Shown here: in pieces, positions 25,512 through 34,694 of the stretch
Numbering within the stretch: position 1 is the first letter of the stretch
How the letters are laid out: every line of letters begins with the position of its first letter
NCBI GenBank assembly: GCA_002315855.1
Contig: DCIG01000079.1
Location: 1 to 51,502 of the forward strand
Direction: 5' to 3'
Length of the DNA stretch: 51,502 nucleotides
From: Lentisphaeria bacterium UBA1732
GTDB lineage: Bacteria > Verrucomicrobiota > Lentisphaeria > Victivallales > UBA1829
Notes under the pieces: generated by a model
The model's input: the letters and a program-made list of their open reading frames with translations, nothing else
What the model was told of the DNA's origin: nothing
Databases searched by the model: none
Translations under genes and position numbers: made by a program

Positions 25512-27011
25512 ATGGAAATTCTCAAAGCTACAGGGATTGAAAAACAATTCCGTGGAGTGAAAGCACTGAAAGGTGTCGATTTCTCCGTAGAATCCGGCGA
25601 GATACATGCCTTGATGGGTGAAAACGGCGCTGGGAAAAGCACCCTCGTCAAAATCATCACAGGTGTTTATCCGCAGTCAGCCGGCGTGGTATCTTTCCTC
25701 GGCAAGCAATGCTCCTTCCGCTCTCCGCTTGATGCGGAACATGCAGGAATCAGCACCGTTTATCAGGAAGTCAACCTGCTCCCCGACCTTTCCGTTGCAG
25801 AAAATATCTGTATCGGACGTGAACCGAAAAATGCACTCGGACTCATCGACAAACGCGCCATGAGAGAGCGTGCGAGAAAAGCTCTTGCGCGACTCAACAT
25901 GGACATCAACGTTGCAGAAAACCTTTCCGCCTATTCCATTGCAGTTCAGCAGCTTATTGCAATTGCGCGAGCATTGGACGTCGATTGCAGAATGCTGATT
26001 CTCGACGAACCGACCTCAAGTCTGGACGACAATGAAGTGAAGCAGCTTTTCACCGTCATGAAGAAGCTCCGTGAAGAAGGCATTGCGATTATCTTCATCA
26101 CACACTTCCTCGATCAGGTTTACGAAGTCAGCGACCGCATCACGATTCTGCGCGACGGACAGTTGGTCGGAACTTACGAAGCGGCGAAACTGCCCCGCAT
26201 CGAAATGGTTGCGAAAATGATCGGGAAAACGGCAGATGACATCAGCAAAATGCAGTCGCGTCCGGTCCGCAAAGGCAACCTCGGCGATGTGGTGCTGGAG
26301 GTCAGGAATCTCAGCCGCGCCGGTATGATCAACCCGGTCGATTTGAATGTGCACTCCGGCGAACAGCTTGGATTTGCGGGGCTTCTGGGGTCAGGACGCT
26401 CTGAAATCGCACAGCTCGTATTCGGCGTGAATGCGCGCGACACGGGCACTATTTCCGTGAAAGGCAAAGAACAGAGCGGAAGTTTCTGGTCGCCGCGCAA
26501 GGCAGTGAAAGCAAAACTGGCTCTGATTGCCGAAGACCGCAAAGTAACGGGCATCATCCCCGACCTCACCATCCGTGAAAACATCATCCTTGCACTTCAG
26601 GCGTCTCAGGGAATCTGGAAGACCATCAGCCCGAAGCATCAGCAGGAACTGACCGAAAAATACATCAAACTGCTCCGCATCAAGACTCCGGACGGAGAAA
26701 CGCAGATCAAGAACCTCAGTGGCGGAAACCAGCAGAAAGTGCTGATTGCGCGCTGGCTGGCAACCTCGCCGTCGCTTCTGATTCTCGATGAGCCGACCCG
26801 CGGTATTGACGTGGGAGCAAAAGCGGAAATCGAATCACTTACGCAAGACCTCTGCGCGGAAGGGATGGCTGTGATTTTCATCAGTTCCGAACTGGAAGAA
26901 GTCGTCCGCGACTGCGACCGGGTCATGGTACTCCGCGACCACAAGAAAGTCGGAGAACTGACAGGGGAAGAAGTTTCCCTCAAAGGCATTATGAAAATGA
27001 TTGCGGGGTAA
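25512..27011 (+). CDS. ytfR: Galactofuranose-type sugar ABC importer, ATPase
   Basis: 499 residues with two nucleotide-binding domains, as in RbsA/MglA/YtfR. N-terminal Walker A GENGAGKST (36-44), then GISTVYQEVNLLPDLSVAENICIGREP, which is close to E. coli YtfR as I remember it, and Walker B MLILDEPTSSLD. The second domain has the usual degenerate P-loop (GLLGSGRSE), with LSGGNQQKV and LLILDEPTRGIDVGAKAEI. It powers the two permeases that follow 6 bp downstream. Gene order ATPase-permease-permease-binding protein and the identity of all four support a YtfQRT-YjfF system rather than ribose or xylose. Confidence 0.9.
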   Translation: MEILKATGIEKQFRGVKALKGVDFSVESGEIHALMGENGAGKSTLVKIITGVYPQSAGVVSFLGKQCSFRSPLDAEHAGISTVYQEVNLLPDLSVAENICIGREPKNALGLIDKRAMRERARKALARLNMDINVAENLSAYSIAVQQLIAIARALDVDCRMLILDEPTSSLDDNEVKQLFTVMKKLREEGIAIIFITHFLDQVYEVSDRITILRDGQLVGTYEAAKLPRIEMVAKMIGKTADDISKMQSRPVRKGNLGDVVLEVRNLSRAGMINPVDLNVHSGEQLGFAGLLGSGRSEIAQLVFGVNARDTGTISVKGKEQSGSFWSPRKAVKAKLALIAEDRKVTGIIPDLTIRENIILALQASQGIWKTISPKHQQELTEKYIKLLRIKTPDGETQIKNLSGGNQQKVLIARWLATSPSLLILDEPTRGIDVGAKAEIESLTQDLCAEGMAVIFISSELEEVVRDCDRVMVLRDHKKVGELTGEEVSLKGIMKMIAG

Positions 27012-27017
27012 TCCATT

Positions 27018-28100
27018 ATGAAAAGCTATATTATCGGTATCATTCTGCTGCTTATTCTGGGCGGCATTACGTTTCTGAGCGGACGCTCCGACAAATTCCG
27101 TCATCTGAAATGGCCGGTTGTCGCGCTGGGACTTCTGCTCCTCTTCAACCTGTTTTTCAAACCGACTTTCTTCAACATCGACATCACCGCCGACCACTAT
27201 CTTTACGGAAGTGTCATCGACGTACTGAATCACAGCAGTAAAATCGTCATCCTCGCCATCGGCATGACGCTGGTCATTGCAACGGGAGGCATTGATATTT
27301 CAGTGGGTTCCGTTATGGCAATTGCCGGAGCTGTCGCGGCCTCAATCATTGTCCGCAGCGGATCGGCGGAAGCGGGACTGACGCAGTTCCTCCTCGCCGT
27401 CGCCGCCGCCATTGCAGTGGCTCTGGTTCTCGGCACATGGAACGGTTTTCTTACGGCAGGGTGCGGGATTCAGCCCATGGTGGCCACACTTGTACTCATG
27501 GTTGCGGGACGCGGCATTGCGAAGGTAATCACCGATGCAAAAATCATCACTTTCGACAACAAGTATCTGAATTTCATCGGAAACGGACATTTGTTCACGC
27601 TGCCGTTCACCACGTGTCTTGCGATTTTCATGATCACCGCAGCACTTCTTCTGACGCGCAAAACAGCACTGGGGCTTTTCATCGAGTCCGTGGGCAACAA
27701 TGAAAAAGCAAGCAAATACGCAGGCATCGAAGCACGGAGCATCAAGTGGATGACCTATATCATCTGCGGATTCTGCGCCGGTATTGCAGGCCTGATGGTC
27801 TCCTCCAATGTGAAATGCGCAGACCCGATTCATGCCGGACTCAATCTGGAACTCGATGCGATTCTGGCTACCGTGATCGGCGGAACCTCCATGGCCGGCG
27901 GACGCTTCTATCTCACAGGCTCCATCGTGGGAGCCATCCTGATTCAGACCGTGGCCACAACCATGTTCGCCAATGACGTGAATCCTGCAATCGTGGCTGT
28001 CCCGAAGGCAATCATCGTCATCATCGTATGTCTGCTTCAGTCGGAGGTCTTCCGTACCAAACTTGCACATCTTTTCAAGAAAGGAGGTGCGGTAAAATGA
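27018..28100 (+). CDS. ytfT: Sugar ABC importer permease, YtfT-like
   Basis: 360 residues, about ten hydrophobic segments, with the family motifs GGIDISVGSVMA near residues 93-104, a GNNEKASKYAGI EAA-like loop facing the ATPase, and LDAILATVIGGTSMAGG. It partners YjfF as the second half of a heterodimeric membrane channel. Its stop overlaps the yjfF start (ATGA at 28097-28100), and the AGGAGG used by yjfF lies inside its last codons, so the two are translationally coupled. Confidence 0.88.
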   Translation: MKSYIIGIILLLILGGITFLSGRSDKFRHLKWPVVALGLLLLFNLFFKPTFFNIDITADHYLYGSVIDVLNHSSKIVILAIGMTLVIATGGIDISVGSVMAIAGAVAASIIVRSGSAEAGLTQFLLAVAAAIAVALVLGTWNGFLTAGCGIQPMVATLVLMVAGRGIAKVITDAKIITFDNKYLNFIGNGHLFTLPFTTCLAIFMITAALLLTRKTALGLFIESVGNNEKASKYAGIEARSIKWMTYIICGFCAGIAGLMVSSNVKCADPIHAGLNLELDAILATVIGGTSMAGGRFYLTGSIVGAILIQTVATTMFANDVNPAIVAVPKAIIVIIVCLLQSEVFRTKLAHLFKKGGAVK

Positions 28101-29086
28101 AAAAATTCAAATTCCCTGTTCGTTACGTACCGTTTACCGCCACCGTGCTTGTTTTCATGGCGGCCTACATCATCGGCATTTGCAGTTTCAAGAACTTCGG
28201 TTCCCTGCGCGTATTCATCGGGCTGTTCCATAACAACGCATTTCTCGGCATTACGGCAATCGGCGCGGCACTGGTCATTCTTTCGGGCGGCATCGATTTG
28301 TCAGTCGGTTCCGTGATTGCATTCACGGGCGTTTTAATCGCGACACTGATCGGAAATGGCGTGAACGCCATCTGGGCAATTCTTCTGGCGCTTGTGCTGG
28401 GAGCATTGTTCGGCATGGTTCAGGGCATCCTGATTGCACGCTATGAGCTTCCGCCGTTCCTCGTAACACTGGGCGGCATGTTCTTCGCCCGCGGGTGCAG
28501 TTACATCGTCAATGAGCAGGCATGCGCCATTCTGAACGACCCGGTCTTCAACTTCATTGAAAACAAAATGGAAATCCCGCTGGGAAAAGGGCTTTCCATC
28601 GAGTTCATTGAAGTACTGTACATCGTGCTGCTGATCGCGGCAATTCTGTTCACACAGAAAACCCATGCGGGACGGTGCATCTATGCAATCGGTGAAAATG
28701 AATTTGCAGCCAAGCTCATGGGCATCCCCGTTGTCCGCACAAAAATCATGATTTACACGCTCGCCGGCATCTGCTCGGCAATCGCCGGTGTGGTCTATAC
28801 GATTTATCTGAAGTCCGGCAACCCGCTCAGCTGCGTAGGACTCGAAATGGACGCCATCGCCTCCGTCGTAATCGGTGGAACTCTGCTTACAGGCGGCGTG
28901 GGGTACATGATCGGGTCGCTTTTCGGTGTGCTTGTTCTCGGTTTGATTCAGGTTCTGATTATGTTCCAGGGGCATATCAACGACTGCTGGACGAGCATCA
29001 TCGTCGGAGCACTGGTTCTGGCGTTCATCTTCATGCAGAACCTGATCACCAAGATTTCAAAACGCCGTACCATTTCCAACAACTGA
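28097..29086 (+). CDS. yjfF: Sugar ABC importer permease, YjfF-like
   Basis: 329 residues from ATG 28097, which has an ideal AGGAGG 10 bp upstream; a longer frame from 28028 sits within ytfT. Hydrophobic throughout, with GGIDLSVGSVIAFTG, the cytoplasmic IGENEFAAKLMGIPV loop and LEMDAIASVVIGGTLLTGG. Two different permease subunits in one operon are characteristic of the galactofuranose importer and unlike the single-permease ribose and galactose systems. Confidence 0.88.
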   Translation: MKKFKFPVRYVPFTATVLVFMAAYIIGICSFKNFGSLRVFIGLFHNNAFLGITAIGAALVILSGGIDLSVGSVIAFTGVLIATLIGNGVNAIWAILLALVLGALFGMVQGILIARYELPPFLVTLGGMFFARGCSYIVNEQACAILNDPVFNFIENKMEIPLGKGLSIEFIEVLYIVLLIAAILFTQKTHAGRCIYAIGENEFAAKLMGIPVVRTKIMIYTLAGICSAIAGVVYTIYLKSGNPLSCVGLEMDAIASVVIGGTLLTGGVGYMIGSLFGVLVLGLIQVLIMFQGHINDCWTSIIVGALVLAFIFMQNLITKISKRRTISNN

Positions 29087-29130
29087 TTCCCAAACTTTCC
29101 ATAAAAATTTCAACAAACAAGGATTGACAA

Positions 29131-30087
29131 ATGAAAAAATTTGCAACACTGTTCACAATCGCAGCCGCAGCAACCGTCCTCGTCTCCTGCGGAGACAACG
29201 GAGCAAGCAAGAAACTCACCGTCGGTTTCAGCCAGATCGGCGCAGAATCCGACTGGCGCAAAGCCAGTACGACCTCCATTCAGGAAGAAGCAGCGAAGCG
29301 CGACATCAATCTGATTTTCTCGGATGCCCAGCAGAAGCAGGAAAACCAGATCAAGGCCATCGACTCCTTCATCGCACAGGGCGTTGACGTGATTTCCTTC
29401 TCTCCGGTCGTTTCCTCCGGCTTTGAAGACATCCTGAAGAAGGCCAAAGCGGCCGGTATCCCGGTCATTCTGTTCGACCGCACCGTTGACGTCTCCGAAG
29501 ACGGTCTGTATCAGTGCTACATCGGCTCCGACTTCGTCGAAGAAGGCCGCCGCGCCGCAAACTGGATCGTTGAAAACGTCGGCGAAGAAGCCGGTATCGC
29601 CGAACTGGTTGGCACCGTGGGTTCCGCTCCTGCCACCGACCGTGCCAAAGGATTCCGCGAAGTGCTGGAAAAGCACCCCGGCCTCAAGATTGTAAAGTCC
29701 CAGAGCGGCGACTTCACACGTTCTCAGGGCAAGGAAGTCATGGAACAGTTCCTCAAGTCGCCTGAAAAGGACCAGATCAAGGTTCTCTTCGCCCATAACG
29801 ACGACATGGCTCTCGGCGCCATCCAGGCCATCGAAGAAGCCGGCAAGAAGCCGGGCAAAGACATCATCATCATCTCCATTGACGGTGTGAAAGAAATGTT
29901 CAAGGCCATCCTCGCCGGCAAGGCCAACTGCACAGTGGAATGCAACCCGATGATCGGCGGTCAGCTGTTCGACATCGCCCAGAAGATGATGAACAAGGAA
30001 GAATTCCCGGCTCGCGTTCCGTCCCAGGAAGGCGTGTTCGATTCCAAGTCCATCACTCAGGAAGTTGTTGACGGACGCAAGTACTGA
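29131..30087 (+). CDS. ytfQ: Periplasmic furanose-binding lipoprotein, YtfQ-like
   Basis: 318 residues. Lipobox LVSC with Cys20 makes this a lipid-anchored version of the soluble E. coli YtfQ. Diagnostic segments match YtfQ closely: LTVGFSQIGAESDWRKA, QQKQENQIKAIDSFIAQGVDVI, QSGDFTRSQGKEVMEQF and AHNDDMALGAIQAIEEAGKKPGKDI. It delivers sugar, probably a furanose such as galactofuranose or arabinofuranose, to the permeases. SD AAGGA precedes the ATG. A terminator hairpin follows, which may make this subunit more abundant than the downstream hydrolase. Confidence 0.9.
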   Translation: MKKFATLFTIAAAATVLVSCGDNGASKKLTVGFSQIGAESDWRKASTTSIQEEAAKRDINLIFSDAQQKQENQIKAIDSFIAQGVDVISFSPVVSSGFEDILKKAKAAGIPVILFDRTVDVSEDGLYQCYIGSDFVEEGRRAANWIVENVGEEAGIAELVGTVGSAPATDRAKGFREVLEKHPGLKIVKSQSGDFTRSQGKEVMEQFLKSPEKDQIKVLFAHNDDMALGAIQAIEEAGKKPGKDIIIISIDGVKEMFKAILAGKANCTVECNPMIGGQLFDIAQKMMNKEEFPARVPSQEGVFDSKSITQEVVDGRKY

Positions 30088-30187
30088 TTTGCGCCCTGCA
30101 TCAGCCAAGTATTTTACGGAAACAACGGTGCGTCGGCATGTTCACAAAACATCCTGACTCCATAAGTTTCATGTAATTTACATCTGC

Positions 30188-30229
30188 AAGCGCCGACGAA
30201 ACAGGATTTTGTTTCAGAGGCGCTTTTTT
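30188..30229 (+). terminator. Terminator/attenuator between ytfQ and the GH51 gene
   Basis: AAGCGCC (30188-30194) pairs with GGCGCTT (30219-30225), with an inner GAAACA/TTGTTTC stem, followed by six Ts. Only 40 bp remain before the GH51 start and no promoter is seen there, so GH51 is probably expressed by partial read-through. Confidence 0.8.
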
Positions 30230-30268
30230 CATCCGTTTTGCGACCAACCTTTTCAACAAGGCAATCTC

Positions 30269-32251
30269 ATGAAACACAAACTTATCCTCACCGCTTCCGC
30301 CGCAGCGGCTGTCCTGACCGGATCAGTCCTCTGCGCGCAAGCAGGAGCCCAAAACATGAATGCAGTTACCGGAACCATCCAGCCGACACAGCTCAAGCAT
30401 CCAATCAGCGACACGATGTACGGTGTTTTCTTTGAAGACATCAACTTTGCCGCCGACGGCGGTCTGTATGCAGAACTGATTCGCAACCGTTCCTTTGAAT
30501 TTCCCGATGCGCTTCACGGGTGGGAACCCGATGGAGATTTTGAAGTCCGCAAAGGGGAAGCCAATGATGTGCCGTTCCCGAAAAATCCGCATTATGTGCG
30601 TCTGACGGGCACCAGGCACCGCGACCAGTGGACCGCGCTGGACAACACGGGATTCCGCGGACTGGCATTTGAACGCGGAAAACGCTACAATGCAAGTTTC
30701 TACGCCCGCACCGCCAACAACACCGCCCGGCAGAACATCGTGGTGTCTCTGGTGGACGAAAGCGGAACCGTCGTGGCGAAACAGAACGTCAACGTCAATT
30801 CTCCGGCCTGGAAGGAATACAAAGCCACGCTCACGCCATCGGCAAGCGCCGACCGGGGCAAATTCCGGCTTCTCTATGACGGACATTCCGGCTCTGTGGA
30901 CGTGGAACAGATTTCGCTTTTCCCCGCCGACACGTTCAACGGCCATGCAAACGGACTGCGCAAAGATCTGGCACAAACCATCGCCGACCTGAAACCGGGC
31001 ATTTTCCGTTTCCCCGGCGGCTGCATCGTGGAAGGCACAACGCTGGAGCAGCGTTACAACTGGAAAGATTCCGTCGGTCCCGTGGGCAACCGTCCTTTGA
31101 ACGGCAACCGCTGGAACAATACGTTCGTCGACCATCTGACGCCCGACTATTTCCAGTCCTACGGTCTCGGCTTCTATGAGTTCTTCGTTTTCTGCGAAGA
31201 AATCGGGGCGGAACCGCTTCCTGTGGTCAATGTCGGTCTCGCCTGCCAGTACCAGAACGATGAACGCGATTTGTCCGCGCAAGTCGCACTGGACAAGCTG
31301 GAACCGTATATTCAGGACGCACTGGACCTCATCGAATTTGCCAACGGGGGAACAGATACCGCATGGGGCAAACTCCGCGCCGAAATGGGACACACCGCGC
31401 CGTTCAACATGAAATACATCGGCATCGGCAACGAACAGTGGGGCAAGCTCTATACGGATCGCCTGCCGCTTTTCCTCGAAAAAATCAGAGCGAAATACCC
31501 CGAAATCCAAGTGGTCGGAAGTTCCGGTCCCAGCCCGGACGGCAATCATTTCACCTACCTGTGGCCGAAAATGAAAGAATTCAAAGTCGATCTGGTGGAT
31601 GAACACTATTACAAAGACCCGAACTGGTTCCTGAACAATGTCAACCGCTACGACAATTACGACCGCAGCGGTCCGAAAGTTTTCGCGGGGGAATACGCCA
31701 GCCACGACAATCCGACCAACAGCCTGTACGCCGCACTCAGCGAAGCGGCATTCATGACCGGTCTGGAAAAGAATGCTGACGTGGTCCGCATGACCAGCTA
31801 CGCCCCTCTGCTGGCGAATTACCGCGCGTGGCAGTGGGCGCATGACCTGATCTGGTTCAACAACAAGCAGGTTGTCCGCACACCGAGCTACTACGTGCAG
31901 TATCTCTACAGCAACAACAAGGGAACCCATACGCTTGATATTGCGTCATTGGCGAACAAGCCGCAGGGTGTCTATCTGTCCGCCGTGGCAGACAAAACAG
32001 ACAATTCGGTCATCGTGAAAGCCATCAATGTCGGCACGATGCCCGTCAGCGTCAAGCTCAAAATTCAGGATGCGCCGGCAAATGCAGCAGTCAAGGCTTC
32101 CGGTATCTTCGGCAACCGCCGCGACAAAAACACCGAGACGGCCCCAGATACAATCAAGCTCGAAACATCCGGTCTGACTCTGACAGACGGCAATCTGGAT
32201 GTTTCCCTGAAACCGGGGAGCTTCACGGTCTACCGCGTTTCGCTGAAGTAA
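30269..32251 (+). CDS. Secreted alpha-L-arabinofuranosidase, GH51
   Basis: 660 residues from ATG 30269, giving signal peptide MKHKLILTASAAAAVLTGSVLCAQA; the frame extends further upstream but into the terminator. The catalytic barrel starts with HPISDTMYGVFFEDINFAADGGLYAELIRNRSFE, is interrupted by a carbohydrate-binding-like beta domain (about residues 65-205), then resumes. General acid/base Glu389 is in GIGNEQWG and nucleophile Glu475 in FAGEYASH. A C-terminal beta domain ends the protein. It removes arabinofuranosyl side chains from arabinan, arabinoxylan or arabinogalactan. Its position directly after a furanose importer fits release and uptake of arabinofuranose. Confidence 0.93.
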   Translation: MKHKLILTASAAAAVLTGSVLCAQAGAQNMNAVTGTIQPTQLKHPISDTMYGVFFEDINFAADGGLYAELIRNRSFEFPDALHGWEPDGDFEVRKGEANDVPFPKNPHYVRLTGTRHRDQWTALDNTGFRGLAFERGKRYNASFYARTANNTARQNIVVSLVDESGTVVAKQNVNVNSPAWKEYKATLTPSASADRGKFRLLYDGHSGSVDVEQISLFPADTFNGHANGLRKDLAQTIADLKPGIFRFPGGCIVEGTTLEQRYNWKDSVGPVGNRPLNGNRWNNTFVDHLTPDYFQSYGLGFYEFFVFCEEIGAEPLPVVNVGLACQYQNDERDLSAQVALDKLEPYIQDALDLIEFANGGTDTAWGKLRAEMGHTAPFNMKYIGIGNEQWGKLYTDRLPLFLEKIRAKYPEIQVVGSSGPSPDGNHFTYLWPKMKEFKVDLVDEHYYKDPNWFLNNVNRYDNYDRSGPKVFAGEYASHDNPTNSLYAALSEAAFMTGLEKNADVVRMTSYAPLLANYRAWQWAHDLIWFNNKQVVRTPSYYVQYLYSNNKGTHTLDIASLANKPQGVYLSAVADKTDNSVIVKAINVGTMPVSVKLKIQDAPANAAVKASGIFGNRRDKNTETAPDTIKLETSGLTLTDGNLDVSLKPGSFTVYRVSLK

Positions 32252-32296
32252 AAGAACTGACCTCAGTTCTTGTGAGAATATGATTTCTCAAAATTG

Positions 32297-32342
32297 AAAG
32301 CCTGTCATAACCTTTCTAAAGTCTTTGACAGGCTTTTTTTTG
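32297..32342 (+). terminator. Intrinsic terminator of the transporter-GH51 operon
   Basis: AAAGCCTGTCA (32297-32307) pairs with TGACAGGCTTT (32326-32336), followed by a long T run. Confidence 0.9.
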
Positions 32343-32360
32343 TTTTCTATGCAAAAAAAT

Positions 32361-32388
32361 TTGAAAAGAACAGGAAATATGCTATTTT
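32361..32388 (+). promoter_or_regulatory. Promoter of the Septu operon
   Basis: TTGAAA (32361-32366), a 16-bp spacer ending ATGC, TATTTT (32383-32388). About 150 bp of leader follow before ptuA and hold a small GCAGA/TCTGC hairpin (near 32422-32436) but no gene. Confidence 0.55.
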
Positions 32389-32537
32389 ATTGAAAGGGGT
32401 AATCTTTCCTCAATTCCTTATGCAGAATTTCTCTGCCCTGTTAACTTTTTCTGCTCTTTTTATGGGGGCAGAACAATCGTCCATACAATCATCTGCTGAA
32501 AAGTTTTTTCATGCTGATATAAAACGGAGAAAAAGCA

Positions 32538-33908
32538 ATGATAATTGACTGTCTTTCTTTGGAAAACTTTCGCAGTGCCAAGAACATTCAATTCTTAGAT
32601 GATCTTGCCTTTGATCCCCATATCAACGTTTTTTACGGAATCAATGGTGCGGGGAAAACCACTATTCTTGATGCAATTACCATCCTTCTTTCATGGTTAA
32701 TTGCAAAAATAAAATATGAATATGAACAAGGTGCATATATTTCAAATGATGATATAAATTTAAACGCGGATTCATCAAGAATATATCTACGAGTTAAGCA
32801 TGATAAATGCTCGGTGTCTTGGTGGACATCAAGAAATTTATCAAAGAGGAAAGGAAAAGGCTCTTGTATTCAATTCTACAGTCCCTCTTTTTATGAACTA
32901 TGTGCAGAAATTCGTGAGAATCATTCTTTCCCGGTTTTGATATTTTATCCAATCATGCGCACGGCATTTAAGGATTTTTTGAACAAGCAAGCCAAAGAAG
33001 ATTCGAATGCAAGTGATGACGGAAGTAATGTATCAGATTCAAAAATCAGCAATATTCTTGAACCACTAAAGACTTATGACGAATCCTTGTCCGGGAATAC
33101 GGATTTTCAATCATTCTTTAAGTGGTTTCGTGCGAGAGAAGATATTGAAAATGAAAATATTATTCATCTATTAACAGAAACAGTAACGCAAAATAATTCT
33201 TCTTCATCCTGCTTTGATAAAGAAGAATTATATAAAATTGCTCAAGATAAGCAATTAGAAGCCGTGCGAGCTGCTATTCATCGCTTTCTTCCTGAGTTTT
33301 CAAACATCAGAGTCAATCGTTCTTCTAATTGCCTTGTTCTTCAAAAGGAAGGATTTGCTCTAAAATTCAATCAGCTTTCAGACGGGGAAAAATGTCTTTT
33401 TGCATTAGTCGGAGATATTGCACGACGTTTGGCAATTGCCAATACAGGGAAAGACGGAAATCCACTGGACGGGAAAGGTATCGTCCTTATTGACGAAATT
33501 GATTTGCATTTGCATCCTGAATGGCAGCGAATGGTTATTCCCCGTCTCCTTGAGACATTCCCGAATTGCCAGTTTTTTATTACGACGCATTCGCCGCTTG
33601 TCATAAATCATCTTCAGCCCAATAATCTGTTCATGCTTCAAAGTCTGGACAATGAATTGATTGTCCAGCGTCCGCGTAATTCATACGGAAAAGACAGCAC
33701 CAGAATTCTGGAAGATTTGATGGGGCTGAAAACAACTCATACTGATGATGTTTCTGATGCCTTGAAAAAGATTTATCTTCAAATTTCGGAGGATAAGTTG
33801 ACGGAAGCACGTGAAGGTATCGCACAATTACTTCAAAAAGGTTTTGATGATCCTGAACTCAAAAGAGCTGAGACTCTGATTCGCCGCAAGGAATTGATTT
33901 CAAAATGA
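32538..33908 (+). CDS. ptuA: Septu anti-phage defence ATPase PtuA
   Basis: 456 residues, AAA/ABC-like ATPase of the RecF/SMC type. Walker A GINGAGKTT at 34-42, a long insertion with no recognised fold, signature-like LSDGEKC at 280-286, Walker B VLIDEIDLHLHPEW from 316, and the ITTHSP switch motif. It overlaps the HNH nuclease gene by 4 bp (ATGA), the arrangement of Septu systems, where PtuA senses infection and PtuB cuts nucleic acid. Codons are markedly A/T-richer than in flanking genes, which suggests horizontal acquisition. No reverse transcriptase is present, so this is not a retron-linked PtuAB. SD GGAG lies 8-10 bases before ATG. Confidence 0.85.
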   Translation: MIIDCLSLENFRSAKNIQFLDDLAFDPHINVFYGINGAGKTTILDAITILLSWLIAKIKYEYEQGAYISNDDINLNADSSRIYLRVKHDKCSVSWWTSRNLSKRKGKGSCIQFYSPSFYELCAEIRENHSFPVLIFYPIMRTAFKDFLNKQAKEDSNASDDGSNVSDSKISNILEPLKTYDESLSGNTDFQSFFKWFRAREDIENENIIHLLTETVTQNNSSSSCFDKEELYKIAQDKQLEAVRAAIHRFLPEFSNIRVNRSSNCLVLQKEGFALKFNQLSDGEKCLFALVGDIARRLAIANTGKDGNPLDGKGIVLIDEIDLHLHPEWQRMVIPRLLETFPNCQFFITTHSPLVINHLQPNNLFMLQSLDNELIVQRPRNSYGKDSTRILEDLMGLKTTHTDDVSDALKKIYLQISEDKLTEAREGIAQLLQKGFDDPELKRAETLIRRKELISK

Positions 33909-34531
33909 GATTCATCAGAAAAGACTATGAAGAACCTTCTTTTTTCACAGAATGGAAAGGAGAAGAAACTCATGATTGGAAACCAACCTTTGAGGAAATG
34001 TCAATCAAAAAAGAATTAAAGGCTTTTTTAATTGAAGAACAAATAGGGCTGTGTTGCTATTGTGAATCAAAACTGAAAGAAAATTACTCTCATATCGAAC
34101 ATTTTCGCCCTCAAAAAAGTTTTCCCGAGCTTTCTTTGGACTATCAGAATATGTTATGTTCGTGCCAGTGCAACCTGAAAAAAGGAATGCCTGTTCATTG
34201 CGGTAATGCAAAAGGCGATTGGTTTGATGAAACAAAGTTGATTTCACCTTTGGATGAAAATTGTCGTGCGCATTTTCACTTTACAGGAGACGGGCATATT
34301 TATCCGTCCGACGAATCGGATACAGCAGCCAAAGAAACAATTTCTCATTTAGCCTTGGATATTGCTGAACTTGTGAAAAGTAGAAAAGGAGTTATCGATT
34401 CTTTTCTTGATGAGAATATCAGTGATGAAGAGTTCCTGGATTACCATAAAAGATATTTTGAAACATTATCTGCCGACAATCCGCCTGAATTCATATCCGC
34501 CGTTCTTGATACATTTTCTTCAAATCATTAA
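33905..34531 (+). CDS. ptuB: Septu HNH endonuclease PtuB
   Basis: 208 residues, close to usual PtuB length. HNH/zinc site: CCYC at 50-53, the YSHIEHFRPQ block with His63 and His66, then YQNMLCSCQCN (about 80-90) and a later HC pair. This is the TIGR02646-like HNH family linked to defence ATPases. Translationally coupled to ptuA. Predicted effector that degrades DNA on phage infection. Low GC like ptuA. The C-terminal 80 residues are acidic and helical. The next 160 bp hold no clear terminator. Confidence 0.85.
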   Translation: MRFIRKDYEEPSFFTEWKGEETHDWKPTFEEMSIKKELKAFLIEEQIGLCCYCESKLKENYSHIEHFRPQKSFPELSLDYQNMLCSCQCNLKKGMPVHCGNAKGDWFDETKLISPLDENCRAHFHFTGDGHIYPSDESDTAAKETISHLALDIAELVKSRKGVIDSFLDENISDEEFLDYHKRYFETLSADNPPEFISAVLDTFSSNH

Positions 34532-34694
34532 CGTCTTCAGAATATTAACCGTATAAGATTACATTCACAGCCACAAGTATTGCATCACAATCATCGAAAC
34601 ATACAGCTCAAAAAGCACGAATACTTTTCGTTGCGAGTGAAAACAAGACTCTCAGATTAAGGAAACTGTCTTTCTTCTGGGGCAGAGAAGCAAA

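Noticed and set aside
30323..31930. 535-codon minus-strand frame over the GH51 gene
   Set aside because: Antisense shadow produced by codon bias of a clearly homologous plus-strand enzyme; no start signals or domains.
32294..32548. 84-codon frame ahead of ptuA
   Set aside because: It runs through an intrinsic terminator and the ptuA promoter, which explains the region better.
32342..34531. Retron associated with PtuAB
   Set aside because: No reverse transcriptase frame and no msr/msd-like structure found between the terminator and ptuA.
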